A stretch of DNA of 64,000 bases from Acetivibrio clariflavus DSM 19732 (GTDB lineage: Bacteria > Bacillota > Clostridia > Acetivibrionales > Acetivibrionaceae): NCBI RefSeq assembly GCF_000237085.1, contig NC_016627.1, positions 2,790,118 through 2,854,117 on the forward strand, written 5' to 3'. Numbering within the stretch: position 1 is the stretch's first letter; each line of letters begins with the position of its first letter. Under the pieces are notes generated by a model. That model had not been told where the DNA came from, did no database searches, and saw only the letters and a program-made list of their open reading frames with translations. Made by a program: the position numbers and the translations under genes. Below are positions 33,331-43,599 of the stretch, piece after piece.

Positions 33331-34623
33331 TTAATAAGAAAAACCAAAAATATTTGCAATATCCTTTATGGTTATAAATATTGATAGTCCAATCAATAAA
33401 AAGAATCCTATGGTAGTAATAATTGCTTCCTTTTCAATTGGAATGGGTTTTCTCCTAATAGCCTCGATTGCGAGTATGACAAGCTTGCTTCCGTCAAGAG
33501 CCGGGAACGGTACTAAGTTGGTAGCCCCCACGGCAACACTTATAAAAGCAGTCAAATACAGTATCCTCATAATAGCTTCAAACATACTGGTTGTAGTCTT
33601 AACAGCTTCATTCATAGTACTTACAATCCCAACAGGACCAACCATTTCCGCAATGGAAGCTTTTCCGGTAAACAGCCATGCTAATGAATAGGGCACAAGT
33701 CTTGCATTGCTATAAGCAAAAATAGCACCTTGCTTAAAGGAAGTTATAATATTTCCTTTTGAAAATCCCAAAGCAAATCCTACATAATATCGCTCAACAT
33801 CAACTACTTCTACAGGAGTTATCTCAATGTCAAGCATCTCTCCATTTCTTTCAACAGTAACTACCGCAGGTTTACTACCATTTTCCTGTATTGAAGCCCT
33901 TAAACTTTCATAATCATCAACAGTTTCACCATTAACTTTTGCAATCCTGTCTCCTATTTTTATCCCCGCTTTGTCAGCAGCTCCACCTTCAATAACAGAA
34001 CTAACTACATTTTCCTTTGAACCTTCATTATTTAATCCAACCTCAAGCAAATATCTTGTAGCCGGTATAACCTCAGGCTCAATCTGACTTTCCAGTACCT
34101 CATTCCCCCTCTTAAACTTGATATTAGTAGGTTTTCCTTTAGAAACATATAAAAACTGTTCAAGATCCATAATCTGGTATACTCTCTTATTGTCATACTC
34201 AATAATTTCATCTCCCACCTGCAATCCTGCTTTCGCAGCTGGTGAATCCTCACCTATTTGACTTATAGTCATAGTCTGAAACCCGTTAATGTTAAAATAT
34301 ATAGTTATTAAAATTATAGCCGAAATTATATTTGCAAGAGGACCTGCCGCAATTACCGCTGCTCTGACCCATACAGGCTTCTTATTAAAAGCGTTTTCAC
34401 TATCCGATTCTTCATCCTCACCCTCCATCTTTACATAGGCGAGTATAGGGAAAAGTCTCAATGAGTAAGTTGTCTCACCCTTTGTAAAACTAAACAATTT
34501 AGGCCCAACAAAGAGTGAAAACTCTTCAACCTTTATTTTTGAAAGCTTTGCAACTATAAAATGTCCCAATTCATGAATAATAAGAATAAAATTGAAGGCC
34601 AACAATATCATTATTATGTTCAT
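33331..34623 (-). CDS. rseP: Site-2 zinc metalloprotease RseP
   Basis: 430 aa, membrane protein. The metal motif HELGH lies near residue 18-22 in the first transmembrane helix, with a second metal ligand in NLVPFPALDGSK near the C-terminus. Two PDZ domains are between (GEDSPAAKAGLQVGDEI and GGAADKAGIKIGDRI), one more than in many Firmicute RasP proteins. It performs intramembrane cleavage of anti-sigma factors and signal-peptide remnants. Start 34623 has AGGAGG upstream. Confidence 0.95.
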   Translation of the reverse strand: MNIIMILLAFNFILIIHELGHFIVAKLSKIKVEEFSLFVGPKLFSFTKGETTYSLRLFPILAYVKMEGEDEESDSENAFNKKPVWVRAAVIAAGPLANIISAIILITIYFNINGFQTMTISQIGEDSPAAKAGLQVGDEIIEYDNKRVYQIMDLEQFLYVSKGKPTNIKFKRGNEVLESQIEPEVIPATRYLLEVGLNNEGSKENVVSSVIEGGAADKAGIKIGDRIAKVNGETVDDYESLRASIQENGSKPAVVTVERNGEMLDIEITPVEVVDVERYYVGFALGFSKGNIITSFKQGAIFAYSNARLVPYSLAWLFTGKASIAEMVGPVGIVSTMNEAVKTTTSMFEAIMRILYLTAFISVAVGATNLVPFPALDGSKLVILAIEAIRRKPIPIEKEAIITTIGFFLLIGLSIFITIKDIANIFGFSY

Positions 34624-34878
34624 AATAAACCTCCTAATCAGCTTTAACACACTGCTTCATGAAATAATTAATATAATTCAAAAATCCTATACATATGCTT
34701 TTACAAATTAAAATCTCAATACCCAAAAATATATGCTCGACTTCTGTCTTAAAAGTCACTTTCTTACTTTTTTTGACATTACCTTTAATTTTAGAGCATG
34801 CATTTTTACTAAAAGTAACACTGTCAAATAACCTACTTTAATTTTACTACGTTACATATGAAAATTATACTAAAAAAC

Positions 34879-36024
34879 TTATATATACATCTTATTAATT
34901 ATTTGTCTTGCCCATAGATCCACTTCCAGTATGTCTTCTATGGTAGGATTATTGATAACAACATGCTTTGACATAACTTTTTCAATTGCCTTAGGTATAT
35001 CGACAAATTTTATCTTCTCCTTTAAAAACAATCCGACAGCCTCTTCATTAGCTGCATTCATTACTGCCGGCATAGTCGAACCTATTCTCAACGCCTCAAA
35101 AGCCAGTCTCAAACAAGGAAAACTCTTCATATCCGGTTCTTCAAAGGTTAAACTCCCACACTTTAAAAGGTCCAATTTTGAAAAATTATTATGCTTTCTT
35201 TCGGGATATGTAAGAGCAAACTGTATAGGAAGTCTCATATCGGGCGATCCCAGTTGAGCTATAACTGATCCGTCAACATATTCAACCATGGAATGAATAA
35301 TACTTTGAGGATGCACAATAACTTTTATTTTATCCAGGTCAAGCCCAAACAGCCATTTGGCTTCAATTACCTCCAACCCCTTATTCATTAGGGTGGCAGA
35401 ATCTATCGTTATCTTGCTTCCCATATTCCAGTTCGGATGCTTTAAAGCCTCTGCCAAAGTAACATTTTCAAGTTCCTTGCTGCTTTTTCCTCTGAAAGGT
35501 CCGCCGGAAGCTGTAAGTATTATTCTTGATACATCTTTTATATTATTACCCATTAAACTTTGAAATATAGCAGAATGTTCACTGTCCACCGGCAGAATTT
35601 CAATGCCGGCTTTTAAAGCTTCGCTCATTACGATTTCTCCTGCAGTCACAAGAGTTTCCTTATTTGCAAGAGCGATATTCTTTTTATTTTTTATTGCCTC
35701 CATTGTAGGTATCAGGCCGGCAATTCCCACTATAGAAGTTACCACCGTATCTACCGATTCTAAGGATGCAACCCTTTTAAAGCCTTCTATTCCGCCAATT
35801 ACTTCAACATCAAGGTCATTTAGCCTTTCAGCCAAAACCTTTGCCATTTCTTCATTTCCGACTGCTACAACCTCCGGTAAAAACTCTCTTGCCTGGCTTT
35901 CCAATTTATCTATACTTGTATTTGCTGCAATCCCCGCCACTCTGATTCCGAGGTTTCTTGCAACATCAAGAGTTTGAACTCCTATTGACCCTGTGGATCC
36001 CAATATTGAAATTGATTTTGTCAT
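34879..36024 (-). CDS. dxr: 1-deoxy-D-xylulose-5-phosphate reductoisomerase
   Basis: 381 aa, full length. NADPH-binding LGSTGSIGVQTLDV, ALANKETLVTAG, metal and substrate motifs PVDSEHSAIFQ, TASGGPFRGK, NMGSKITIDSATLMNKGLEVIEA. It converts DXP to MEP, the committed MEP-pathway step. It is 38 nt after cdsA; a 255-nt spacer separates it from rseP. Confidence 0.98.
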   Translation of the reverse strand: MTKSISILGSTGSIGVQTLDVARNLGIRVAGIAANTSIDKLESQAREFLPEVVAVGNEEMAKVLAERLNDLDVEVIGGIEGFKRVASLESVDTVVTSIVGIAGLIPTMEAIKNKKNIALANKETLVTAGEIVMSEALKAGIEILPVDSEHSAIFQSLMGNNIKDVSRIILTASGGPFRGKSSKELENVTLAEALKHPNWNMGSKITIDSATLMNKGLEVIEAKWLFGLDLDKIKVIVHPQSIIHSMVEYVDGSVIAQLGSPDMRLPIQFALTYPERKHNNFSKLDLLKCGSLTFEEPDMKSFPCLRLAFEALRIGSTMPAVMNAANEEAVGLFLKEKIKFVDIPKAIEKVMSKHVVINNPTIEDILEVDLWARQIINKMYI

Positions 36025-36062
36025 TTATTTCTCTCCTTAGCACAGCAACACTGCTTTTTTAC

Positions 36063-36902
36063 TTAAAATATTAAAAACGACAAATAAAAATAAACCACCG
36101 GGGCTGTAAACAAAATACTGTCAAATCTGTCTAAAACTCCTCCATGCCCGGGCATTATATTGCCATAATCCTTAATCTTAACATGCCGCTTAATAGCTGA
36201 TGCTGCCCAGTCTCCAATCTGAGATATCACACCACACAGCAATCCCAAAACTATATAGTGAGCCATTGATATATTATCAATTCCAACAGAATTTAAGTAC
36301 AAGCCATAGCCTCCCATAACTGCAGCACATCCGACTATTCCTCCTATAGAACCTTCCACCGTCTTCTTTGGGCTAATTTCAGGCAACAGCTTGTGTTTCC
36401 CAAACAAGTATCCTGAAAAGTAAGCAAAAGTGTCGGTTGCAAAGGCCCCAATAAAAACAAGCCATACATAATAAAAACCGCTAACCATATTTCTGACCAA
36501 TACTACAAAGGAAAATAAAAAAACAATATAAAAAATACTAAAAACAGTAACTGAAATATCAAATATATTATATTTATTATTTAAGAAAATTATATAGCAA
36601 AATAAAACCAACATTACCGAAAATACGGCTAAAAATCCCGATCTATAGGAATATAAGAATTGCACATCAATACCGATACTTTTCAGCGAATCTCTGGAAC
36701 AAACTAAAAACATGTATAGTGAGGCAATATAACCTATAAACTTAACAGGCTTGTATCCTGCCTTCGATACTGCTGAATAAAACTCTATCAATCCCAGTAC
36801 AGACAATAAAAAAACAGAAAGACCCAGTACCAATTTACCGGACCATACAACAATAAGCAGTAATACTATTCCCGCAATACCGCTAGCAATTCTAACTTTC
36901 AA
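36063..36902 (-). CDS. cdsA: Phosphatidate cytidylyltransferase
   Basis: 279 aa, about eight transmembrane helices, with the C-terminal family signature (FSGYLFGKHKLLPEISPKKT and SQIGDWAASAIKRHVKIKDYG...PGHGGVLDRFDS). It makes CDP-diacylglycerol for phospholipid synthesis. The preferred start is TTG 36900-36902, eight nt after GGAGG and one nt after the uppS stop; the upstream TTG would leave the ribosome binding site inside the coding region. Confidence 0.93.
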   Translation of the reverse strand: MKVRIASGIAGIVLLLIVVWSGKLVLGLSVFLLSVLGLIEFYSAVSKAGYKPVKFIGYIASLYMFLVCSRDSLKSIGIDVQFLYSYRSGFLAVFSVMLVLFCYIIFLNNKYNIFDISVTVFSIFYIVFLFSFVVLVRNMVSGFYYVWLVFIGAFATDTFAYFSGYLFGKHKLLPEISPKKTVEGSIGGIVGCAAVMGGYGLYLNSVGIDNISMAHYIVLGLLCGVISQIGDWAASAIKRHVKIKDYGNIMPGHGGVLDRFDSILFTAPVVYFYLSFLIF

Positions 36903-36903
36903 T

Positions 36904-37668
36904 TCATATTCCTCCAAACCTGCGATTCCTTAATTGGAATTCTTTTATTGCTTCTAACAGATGCTCTTTTTTAAAATCCGGCCATAAGACATCGGTATAC
37001 CAAAATTCAGTATATGCCGACTGCCAGATAAGAAAGTTGCTTATTCTCTTTTCCCCTCCCGGACGTATCAGAAGATCAGGATCAGGTATATCTTTTGTAT
37101 ATAATCTGTCAGAAATCATGTTTTCATCAATGCTGTCATACTTTATTTTTCCCTCAGCCACATCTTTGGCTATTTGCTTTACAGCATGGACAATTTCGTG
37201 TTTTCCGCCATAATTTATAGCAATATTTATGGTTAATCCATTATTTTTTTCCGTTAACTTTGTAACTCGCACAATTTGCTCCTGGATTTCTTTGCTCAAA
37301 GCACTGGTGTCCCCGATAACTCTGATTCTCACATCTCTTCCGCCAATATGTTTCTCAGCGTTTCTCAAATAATCCAGTAAGAGATCCATTAAAGCATCCA
37401 CTTCACCCTTCGGTCTCTTCCAATTCTCAGTCGAAAAAGCATACACTGTAAGATATTTAATTCCTATTTCGCCGCAAAACTGGGCAATCTTATCCAAATT
37501 ATTTGAACCTTCCCGGTGCCCGGCTGTCCTAGGCAATCTTCTCTTCTGTGCCCATCGGCCATTCCCATCCATAATTATAGCTATGTGAACCGGCAAGTTA
37601 TTATAATCAATATCAAAGCTTTTTTTAACATTATCTTTTTTTCCAAACAATTTATTTAAAAAAGACAT
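36904..37668 (-). CDS. uppS: Undecaprenyl diphosphate synthase
   Basis: 254 aa, cis-prenyltransferase. Signature HIAIIMDGNGRWAQKR (catalytic Asp in MDGNG), FSTENWKRP, INYGGKHEI and DLLIRPGGEKRISNFLIWQ. It makes the C55 lipid carrier for peptidoglycan. Start 37668 chosen for GGGAGG upstream and the usual N-terminus. Directly coupled to cdsA. Confidence 0.97.
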   Translation of the reverse strand: MSFLNKLFGKKDNVKKSFDIDYNNLPVHIAIIMDGNGRWAQKRRLPRTAGHREGSNNLDKIAQFCGEIGIKYLTVYAFSTENWKRPKGEVDALMDLLLDYLRNAEKHIGGRDVRIRVIGDTSALSKEIQEQIVRVTKLTEKNNGLTINIAINYGGKHEIVHAVKQIAKDVAEGKIKYDSIDENMISDRLYTKDIPDPDLLIRPGGEKRISNFLIWQSAYTEFWYTDVLWPDFKKEHLLEAIKEFQLRNRRFGGI

Positions 37669-37802
37669 TCTAGCCTCCCGATATTCCAAAGGTTAATCTA
37701 TGAAAGTTCTCTTAAAGAAGTCAATTTTAAACACCATTATATTATTATAATATAGTCAGTATAGCAATAGCAACCAATTTCAAATATAAAATAAAAAAGT
37801 TT

Positions 37803-37830
37803 AAAGCAAAACCCCTCATTTCTAGAGGGG
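37803..37830 (-). terminator. Terminator overlapping the end of the 66-aa ORF
   Basis: CCCCTC / GAGGGG stem (37812-37817 with 37825-37830) followed on the minus strand by TTTTGCTTTAAACTTTTTT. The stop codon of the 66-aa ORF lies within the stem, so translation to the end would compete with hairpin folding. Confidence 0.75.
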
Positions 37831-38022
37831 CTTGCACACTATCATTTCAAATTTCTTGCCATCAAATTCTCTTATACCAACAACCCTATAATCATCATCA
37901 TAATCATCATTTTTTTGCCTTGGAGAAGACGTAACTCTAACAGAATAATCCCCAATGCCGTTATCATCGAATAAACCTTTTGCATCTTTTAATGTCAATC
38001 CAATAACATCGGTAATTTTCAT
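37822..38022 (-). CDS. Small acidic hypothetical protein between frr and uppS (66 aa)
   Basis: 66 aa. MKITDVIGLTLKDAKGLFDD resembles the beginning of a PASTA-like repeat (V-G-L-T-x-x-D-A), followed by an Asp-rich stretch (QKNDDYDDDYR) and a basic/hydrophobic end. No known function is recognised. The start codon is one nt after the frr stop, so it is translationally coupled to frr. Genes at this position are variable among Firmicutes, which makes it a lineage-specific insertion in an otherwise conserved block. Confidence 0.75.
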   Translation of the reverse strand: MKITDVIGLTLKDAKGLFDDNGIGDYSVRVTSSPRQKNDDYDDDYRVVGIREFDGKKFEMIVCKPL

Positions 38023-38023
38023 T

Positions 38024-38581
38024 TTAAACCTCGAGAATCTCAGCTTCTTTTAACTCAACAATTTTATCAATTTCCGAAATATATTTGTCTGTCATATTCT
38101 GAATATCTTTCTCCGCAGTTTTGAGGTCATCTTCTGTCAACTGTCCTTCTTTTTTAAGTGCTTTCATCTGATCAATGGCATCTCTACGAATTGACCTTAT
38201 TGCAACCTTTGAATCTTCACCATACTTCTTAACTACCTTTGTAAGTTCTTTTCTTCTTTCCTCAGTCAACATTGGAAATACCAATCTTATAACTTTTCCG
38301 TCGCTGTTCGGATTTATTCCTATATCAGACTTTTGTATTTCTTTTTCAATTTCTTTGACCATACTTGCTTCCCATGGCTGTATCATTATTACTCTTGCTT
38401 CCGGTACAGATATACTTGCAAGCTGGTTAATCGGTGTAGGAACCCCGTAATAATCAACAGTTATCTTATCTAAAATGGCAGGATTTGCACGTCCGGCTCT
38501 TACCCCAGCTAACTCATCCCTTAAAACTTTAATTGTTTTTTGCATTTTTTCTTCAATAGCCTTGTACTCTTCCCTTGACAT
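38024..38581 (-). CDS. frr: Ribosome recycling factor
   Basis: 185 aa, full length. [21 protein letters not shown] and [17 protein letters not shown] are characteristic, with a C-terminal long helix. It splits post-termination ribosomes together with EF-G. Start 38581 has GGAGGAGGAG upstream; the longer open frame is not typical of the family. Confidence 0.97.
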   Translation of the reverse strand: MSREEYKAIEEKMQKTIKVLRDELAGVRAGRANPAILDKITVDYYGVPTPINQLASISVPEARVIMIQPWEASMVKEIEKEIQKSDIGINPNSDGKVIRLVFPMLTEERRKELTKVVKKYGEDSKVAIRSIRRDAIDQMKALKKEGQLTEDDLKTAEKDIQNMTDKYISEIDKIVELKEAEILEV

Positions 38582-38726
38582 AAGTACTCCTCCTCCATTT
38601 TTATATTTGGCAGCTATTGATTTTTGGTTCATTATATGTGTTACTTCAATATACTTCTACCAAAATTCAAACTGCTTTATTGGATATGAAATTACTGCAT
38701 AAAAAGAATAACTTATATATTTCAAA

Positions 38727-39434
38727 TTACCTGATAGATGTGCCGATATTTTCTCCTTTGACAATTCTTATAATATTATCCGGATCATTCAACCCAAATA
38801 CAATAATGGGTATGTTATTGTCCTTGCATAAAGACGCAGCAGTCGAATCCATAACGCCCAATTCTTTATTAAGAACATCCAAAAAGGAGAGTTTGTCAAA
38901 CTTTACAGCATTAGGATTTATATTAGGATCACTGTCGTAGACGCCATCAACGTTTTTCGCAAGCAAAATGACCTCTGCATCTATTTCAGCAGCTCTCAAT
39001 GCTGCAGCAGTGTCAGTAGAAAAATAAGGATTTCCCGTTCCACACGCAAAAATAACAATCCTTCCTTTTTCCAAATGCCTTACTGCTTTTCTTCTTATGT
39101 AAGGTTCGGCAATCTGCCTCATTTCTATAGCTGTCTGCACTCGGGTAGGTATCCCCCTGTATTCCAGGGAATCCTGAAGTCCCAAAGCATTTATAACGGT
39201 AGCAAGCATTCCCATGTGATCGGCTGTAGTACGATCCATGCCTTTACCACTTCTACCTCTCCAGAAATTTCCTCCACCTACAACTATGGCTATTTCAACA
39301 CCCAAATCATGCAATTCTTTAATTTTGTCGGAAATTTTATTAACGGTCTCAGTATTAAGTCCATGCTTCTGGTCCCCAGCAAGTGCTTCTCCGCTTATCT
39401 TAAGCATAACCCTCTTATACTTTATTTCTGACAT
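38727..39434 (-). CDS. pyrH: UMP kinase
   Basis: 235 aa, amino-acid-kinase fold. [57 protein letters not shown]. It phosphorylates UMP to UDP. Start 39434 has GGAGAAA upstream. A 145-nt spacer to frr and a terminator before it (39531-39570) set it apart from tsf. Confidence 0.97.
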   Translation of the reverse strand: MSEIKYKRVMLKISGEALAGDQKHGLNTETVNKISDKIKELHDLGVEIAIVVGGGNFWRGRSGKGMDRTTADHMGMLATVINALGLQDSLEYRGIPTRVQTAIEMRQIAEPYIRRKAVRHLEKGRIVIFACGTGNPYFSTDTAAALRAAEIDAEVILLAKNVDGVYDSDPNINPNAVKFDKLSFLDVLNKELGVMDSTAASLCKDNNIPIIVFGLNDPDNIIRIVKGENIGTSIR

Positions 39435-39530
39435 AGCAATTTCTCCTTTCACCGAAGGGGGGCTTGATACTTTAAACCTCATTCGCAATAATTTGTATTA
39501 AAATAACTGCTATTTTTTTACATTCTCTCA

Positions 39531-39570
39531 AAAAAAGAACATATAATGCAAATTATATGTTCTTTTTTTG
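39531..39570 (-). terminator. Terminator after tsf
   Basis: AAAAAAGAACATATAAT / ATTATATGTTCTTTTTTT stem with a short loop. A-run before and U-run after make it a strong intrinsic terminator 12 nt after the tsf stop. Confidence 0.85.
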
Positions 39571-39581
39571 TTTTCTATTAA

Positions 39582-40229
39582 TTACTGTCCGATTTGTTTC
39601 ATTACTTCTTCAGCGAAGTTTTCTTCTTTCTTCTCTATACCTTCACCTTTTTCAAATCTTACAAATCTTCTGATGGTAATATTTTCACCAATTGTTGCAA
39701 TTTTCTCAGTCAAGATATCTTGTATTGTTTTATCCGGGTCTTTTATAAACGGTTGTTCCAGCAAACATACTTCTTTATAAAATTTATCCAATCTGCCTTC
39801 AACCATTTTATCAACAATTTTTTCAGGTTTTCCTTCATTTAATGCCTGCGCTCTTAAGATCTCTTTTTCCTTTTCAATTACTTCAGCAGGTACTTCTTCT
39901 CTTCTGACATACTCAGGTCTTGCAGCTGCAATCTGCATAGCTATATCTCTTACAAAAGCTTTAAAGTCTTCATTTTTTGCAGCAAAGTCAGTTTCAGTAT
40001 TAACTTCTACCAAAACTCCTATTCTGCCATCGCCATGAATATATGCATCAACAATACCTTCAGCAGCAACTCTTCCAGATTTTTTAACAGCTTTTGCAAT
40101 TCCTCTTTCTCTCAATAATTCAACGGCTTTATTCATATCGCCATTAGCATCTGTGAGAGCTTTTTTGCAATCCATCATACCTGCTCCTGTACTTTCACGG
40201 AGCTGTTTTACCATCTCTGCTGTAATCAT
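39582..40229 (-). CDS. tsf: Elongation factor Ts
   Basis: 215 aa, the short Firmicute-type EF-Ts. N-terminal [25 protein letters not shown] signature, then [12 protein letters not shown]. It exchanges GDP on EF-Tu. Start 40229 has GGAGG upstream. It follows rpsB with a terminator-like hairpin between them, as in many bacteria. Confidence 0.98.
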   Translation of the reverse strand: MITAEMVKQLRESTGAGMMDCKKALTDANGDMNKAVELLRERGIAKAVKKSGRVAAEGIVDAYIHGDGRIGVLVEVNTETDFAAKNEDFKAFVRDIAMQIAAARPEYVRREEVPAEVIEKEKEILRAQALNEGKPEKIVDKMVEGRLDKFYKEVCLLEQPFIKDPDKTIQDILTEKIATIGENITIRRFVRFEKGEGIEKKEENFAEEVMKQIGQ

Positions 40230-40368
40230 ATGTATTCCTCCAAACAAACGAAATTTTTTTATATTAATATTAATCTATTTTATCAGAGAAAATTATTCAT
40301 AAAAATACAAAATTATATTATAAAAATCAAAGCCAATCCATTAATTTATTTCACAATAAACTATCATT

Positions 40369-40404
40369 AAAAAACCCGCCTTCATTCTGTCAAGACTGAA
40401 GGCA
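40369..40404 (-). terminator. Terminator or attenuator between rpsB and tsf
   Basis: GCCTTCAGTC / GAATGAAGGC stem with U-run (GGGTTTTTT) on the minus strand, 17 nt after the rpsB stop. It probably lowers tsf expression relative to rpsB. Confidence 0.8.
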
Positions 40405-40421
40405 GGATATATTCAATATAA

Positions 40422-41180
40422 TTACGCCTCAACAGGTACTTCTTCAGCAGCAGCTTCAGCTGGCTGTGCTTCAGTCTCCTGAGAAACAGAAAGCTGTTCT
40501 CCCTGTCTTCCTTCTATTACTGCATCAGCAATCTTAGAAGCTATTAATTTAACAGCCCTTATAGCATCATCATTTCCAGGGATTACATAATCAACTTCAT
40601 CGGGATCACAGTTTGTATCAACAATAGCTACAACCGGAATACCCAATCTTCTTGCTTCCAATATTGCATTTCTTTCTTTTCTTGGGTCTACAACGAACAA
40701 TGCCCCCGGAAGTCCTTTCATATTCTTTATACCGCCAAGGTATTTTTCAAGTTTTTCCATTTCTTTTTTCAATTTTATTACTTCCTTCTTGGGCAATACA
40801 TCAAATATTCCTTCAGTCTCCATTCTTTCCAGTTCTTTAAGTCTGTTGATTCTTGTCTTGATGGTCTTGAAGTTAGTTAACATACCACCTAACCATCTTG
40901 CATTTACATAATATTGATCGCATCTTTCAGCTTCTTCCTTGATTGAATCCTGTGCCTGTTTCTTTGTTCCTACAAACAATATGTCCTGGCCGTTCATAGC
41001 TACTTCTCTTACGAAATAGTAAGCTTCTTCAACCTTTTTCACAGTTTTCTGCAGGTCTATAATATAGATACCATTTCTTTCTGTGAAAATATACTCGGCC
41101 ATTTTAGGATTCCATCTTCTTGTCTGGTGACCGAAATGAACACCAGCTTCCAATAACTGCTTCATTGAAATTACTGACAT
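40422..41180 (-). CDS. rpsB: 30S ribosomal protein S2
   Basis: 252 aa. [54 protein letters not shown] and [22 protein letters not shown] are diagnostic. It has an Ala/Glu/Pro-rich C-terminal tail ([15 protein letters not shown]). Start 41180 has GGAGG upstream. It carries a promoter at 41288-41316 and a structured leader. Confidence 0.98.
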   Translation of the reverse strand: MSVISMKQLLEAGVHFGHQTRRWNPKMAEYIFTERNGIYIIDLQKTVKKVEEAYYFVREVAMNGQDILFVGTKKQAQDSIKEEAERCDQYYVNARWLGGMLTNFKTIKTRINRLKELERMETEGIFDVLPKKEVIKLKKEMEKLEKYLGGIKNMKGLPGALFVVDPRKERNAILEARRLGIPVVAIVDTNCDPDEVDYVIPGNDDAIRAVKLIASKIADAVIEGRQGEQLSVSQETEAQPAEAAAEEVPVEA

Positions 41181-41211
41181 TAATAATACACCTCCAAATG
41201 TTTTATACCTC

Positions 41212-41269
41212 CGCAGCAATCATTTTTATGGAAGACCGTTACCGGCAACCTTCCACAAATCATACTGCG
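41212..41269 (-). ncRNA. Structured 5' leader of rpsB, candidate S2 autoregulatory element
   Basis: Nested pairing in the rpsB leader: outer CGCAG / CTGCG (41212-41216 with 41265-41269) around an inner hairpin (41229-41255) with TGGAAG / CTTCCA arms and a GCCGGTAACGG top. It begins about 12 nt after the predicted transcription start and ends about 30 nt before the start codon. Ribosomal protein operons often carry such autogenous sites. Identity with a known S2 leader class was not tested. Confidence 0.5.
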
Positions 41270-41287
41270 TGCGTATTTTCGTTTAGT

Positions 41288-41316
41288 AGTATAACACATA
41301 GTCTTATTTTAATCAA
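41288..41316 (-). promoter_or_regulatory. Sigma-A promoter of rpsB
   Basis: Minus strand TTGATT (41311-41316), 17-nt spacer, TATACT (41288-41293). Strong consensus match; transcription would start near 41281, giving a leader of about 100 nt. Confidence 0.75.
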
Positions 41317-41502
41317 TAAATTTTTTTACTTTTGCCATAAATCTGAATATATGTTGCCCTTAAACCCGAAATTTATAATAATTGAAGATATCCAAAACAG
41401 CTTTATCAAAAGACGCAGAAAAATACAGCAAGGAACATTTTGCAGTTCATACCGAAGGATTTTTTATATTAACTTATTTAAAACCCTATAATAAACATGT
41501 AA

Positions 41503-41532
41503 TTGACAATATATTAAATGATACTTTACAAT
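41503..41532 (+). promoter_or_regulatory. Sigma-A promoter of typA
   Basis: TTGACA (41503-41508), 18-nt spacer, TACAAT (41527-41532) on the plus strand; transcription would start about 50 nt upstream of the typA GTG. The rest of the rpsB-typA divergent region (41317-41502) shows nothing else recognised. Confidence 0.7.
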
Positions 41533-41587
41533 AATGTTTTGGAATAGCTAAGCTAATCCTTAATAAATTGGAGATGAAGGGATTTTT

Positions 41588-43408
41588 GTGAGTAATTCGG
41601 AATTAAACATAAGAAATGTTGCAATTATTGCCCATGTTGACCATGGCAAAACTACCCTGGTAGATGGGATGCTTAAGCAAAGCGGTATTTTTAGGGAAAA
41701 TGAACAAGTATCGGAAAGAGTTATGGACTCTAACGACTTGGAAAGAGAAAGAGGTATAACCATTCTTTCCAAAAACACTGCTGTATTTTACAAAGATATA
41801 AAAATTAATATTGTTGATACACCGGGACACGCAGACTTTGGCGGAGAAGTGGAACGTGTCCTGAACATGGTTGACGGAGTTTTGTTATTGGTAGATTCCT
41901 TTGAAGGAACAATGCCTCAGACGAGGTTTGTATTAAGAAAAGCTTTGCAATTAAACTTAAAACCCATTGTGGTAATAAACAAAATTGACAGACCTGACGC
42001 AAGACCTCAGGAAGTGTTGGACGAAGTATTGGATTTGTTCATCGAACTTGGTGCCAATGAGGATCAGTTGGAATTCCCTGTTGTATATGCTTCTTCAAGG
42101 GAAGGTTATGCTGTCCTCAACCTTAGCGATGAACCCAAAAATCTTGTTCCGCTTTTTGAGACAATAATAAGCCATATTCCAGCCCTCAAAGGTTCTCCTG
42201 ATGAACCTCTGCAGTTTCTTGTATCCAGCATAGATTACGATGACTATGTTGGCAGAATTGCAATAGGCAGAATTGAAAGGGGTACAATAAAATCAGGTCA
42301 GCAGGCTGTTCTTTGCAAAAAAGACGGAAGTCTGCAAAATATAAAGATTAGTAAGCTCTATAGCTTTACCGGTTTAAAAAGGATTGAATCCCAAACTTCT
42401 TCAGCCGGAGATATCATTGCAATAGCCGGTGTCAGCAATATAACCATCGGAGAAACTGTGTGTGATGTAAGCTCTCCCGAACCGTTGCCTTTTATTGATG
42501 TGGATGAGCCCACCATGTCCATGACTTTCAGTGTAAACAACAGTCCTTTTGCCGGCCGGGAAGGCACATATGTTACCTCAAGGCATTTAAGGGACAGGTT
42601 GTTTAAAGAACTTGAGACAAATGTAAGTTTAAGGGTTGAAGAGACCGATTCTCCCGATTCCTTTGTGGTATCCGGAAGAGGTGAGCTCCATCTCTCCATA
42701 CTCATTGAAACAATGCGAAGGCAGGGATATGAATTCCAGGTATCAAAGCCCAGTGTTATCTACAAGGAAGTCAACGGTGAAAAATATGAGCCTATCGAAT
42801 ATCTTATCATTGATGTTCCGGAAGATTTTATGGGCGTAGTCATGGAGAAACTTGGATCGAGAAAAGCTGAAATGGTAAACATGCATTCATCTCAGCAAGG
42901 ATATATGCGCCTTGAGTTTAAAATTCCTGCAAGAGGTTTGATTGGTTACAGATCGGAATTTTTGACCGATACCAAAGGAAATGGTATAATGAACCATGTG
43001 TTTTACGGTTATGAACCATATAAAGGTGAAATCCCCAGAAGAACAAGGGGTTCAATGGTTGCCTGGGAAGATGGCGAAGCTGTAACCTACGGTTTGTATA
43101 ATGCCCAGGAAAGAGGAACTCTCTTTATAACACCGGGTACCAGTGTGTACGAAGGTATGATAGTTGGCGAAAATGCAAGGTCGGAGGATATTGTTGTCAA
43201 TGTATGTAAAAAGAAGCACGTTACCAATATGAGAGCTTCGGGTTCCGATGAAGCTTTAAGGCTTACTCCTCCGGTTATTTTGAGCTTAGAGCAGGCTCTA
43301 GAGTTTATTGAAGACGATGAACTTGTTGAAGTTACACCTAAAAATATCAGGCTGAGAAAGAAAATCCTCAATACAGAGCAAAGGGCAAAAGCACGCAATA
43401 GAGGTTAA
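41588..43408 (+). CDS. typA: Ribosome-associated GTPase TypA/BipA
   Basis: 606 aa from a GTG start, full length. EF-G-like GTPase with P-loop AHVDHGKTT (15-23), [18 protein letters not shown] and NKID; then domain II, III/V-like domains and the TypA-specific C-terminal domain ([23 protein letters not shown]). It acts in ribosome assembly and stress adaptation. First gene of the plus-strand block, followed by its own terminator. Confidence 0.97.
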   Translation: MSNSELNIRNVAIIAHVDHGKTTLVDGMLKQSGIFRENEQVSERVMDSNDLERERGITILSKNTAVFYKDIKINIVDTPGHADFGGEVERVLNMVDGVLLLVDSFEGTMPQTRFVLRKALQLNLKPIVVINKIDRPDARPQEVLDEVLDLFIELGANEDQLEFPVVYASSREGYAVLNLSDEPKNLVPLFETIISHIPALKGSPDEPLQFLVSSIDYDDYVGRIAIGRIERGTIKSGQQAVLCKKDGSLQNIKISKLYSFTGLKRIESQTSSAGDIIAIAGVSNITIGETVCDVSSPEPLPFIDVDEPTMSMTFSVNNSPFAGREGTYVTSRHLRDRLFKELETNVSLRVEETDSPDSFVVSGRGELHLSILIETMRRQGYEFQVSKPSVIYKEVNGEKYEPIEYLIIDVPEDFMGVVMEKLGSRKAEMVNMHSSQQGYMRLEFKIPARGLIGYRSEFLTDTKGNGIMNHVFYGYEPYKGEIPRRTRGSMVAWEDGEAVTYGLYNAQERGTLFITPGTSVYEGMIVGENARSEDIVVNVCKKKHVTNMRASGSDEALRLTPPVILSLEQALEFIEDDELVEVTPKNIRLRKKILNTEQRAKARNRG

Positions 43409-43424
43409 AAACTTAATGTACTGT

Positions 43425-43454
43425 AAGCAAAAACCGTACATACGGTTTTTGCTT
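43425..43454 (+). terminator. Terminator after typA
   Basis: AAGCAAAAACCGTA / TACGGTTTTTGCTT stem followed by ATTTTCC, 17 nt after the typA stop. Confidence 0.85.
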
Positions 43455-43599
43455 ATTTTCCATTTTATTTTTAGTTAATATATTGATTTATTTTTAATTA
43501 AAATAGATTAAACATGTTCTACAGTTTCTGATAAAATATTTTAAGGAATTATAATAACTGGAGTTATTTATTCCTTAATAAAATAAAGTGGTGATTTTT

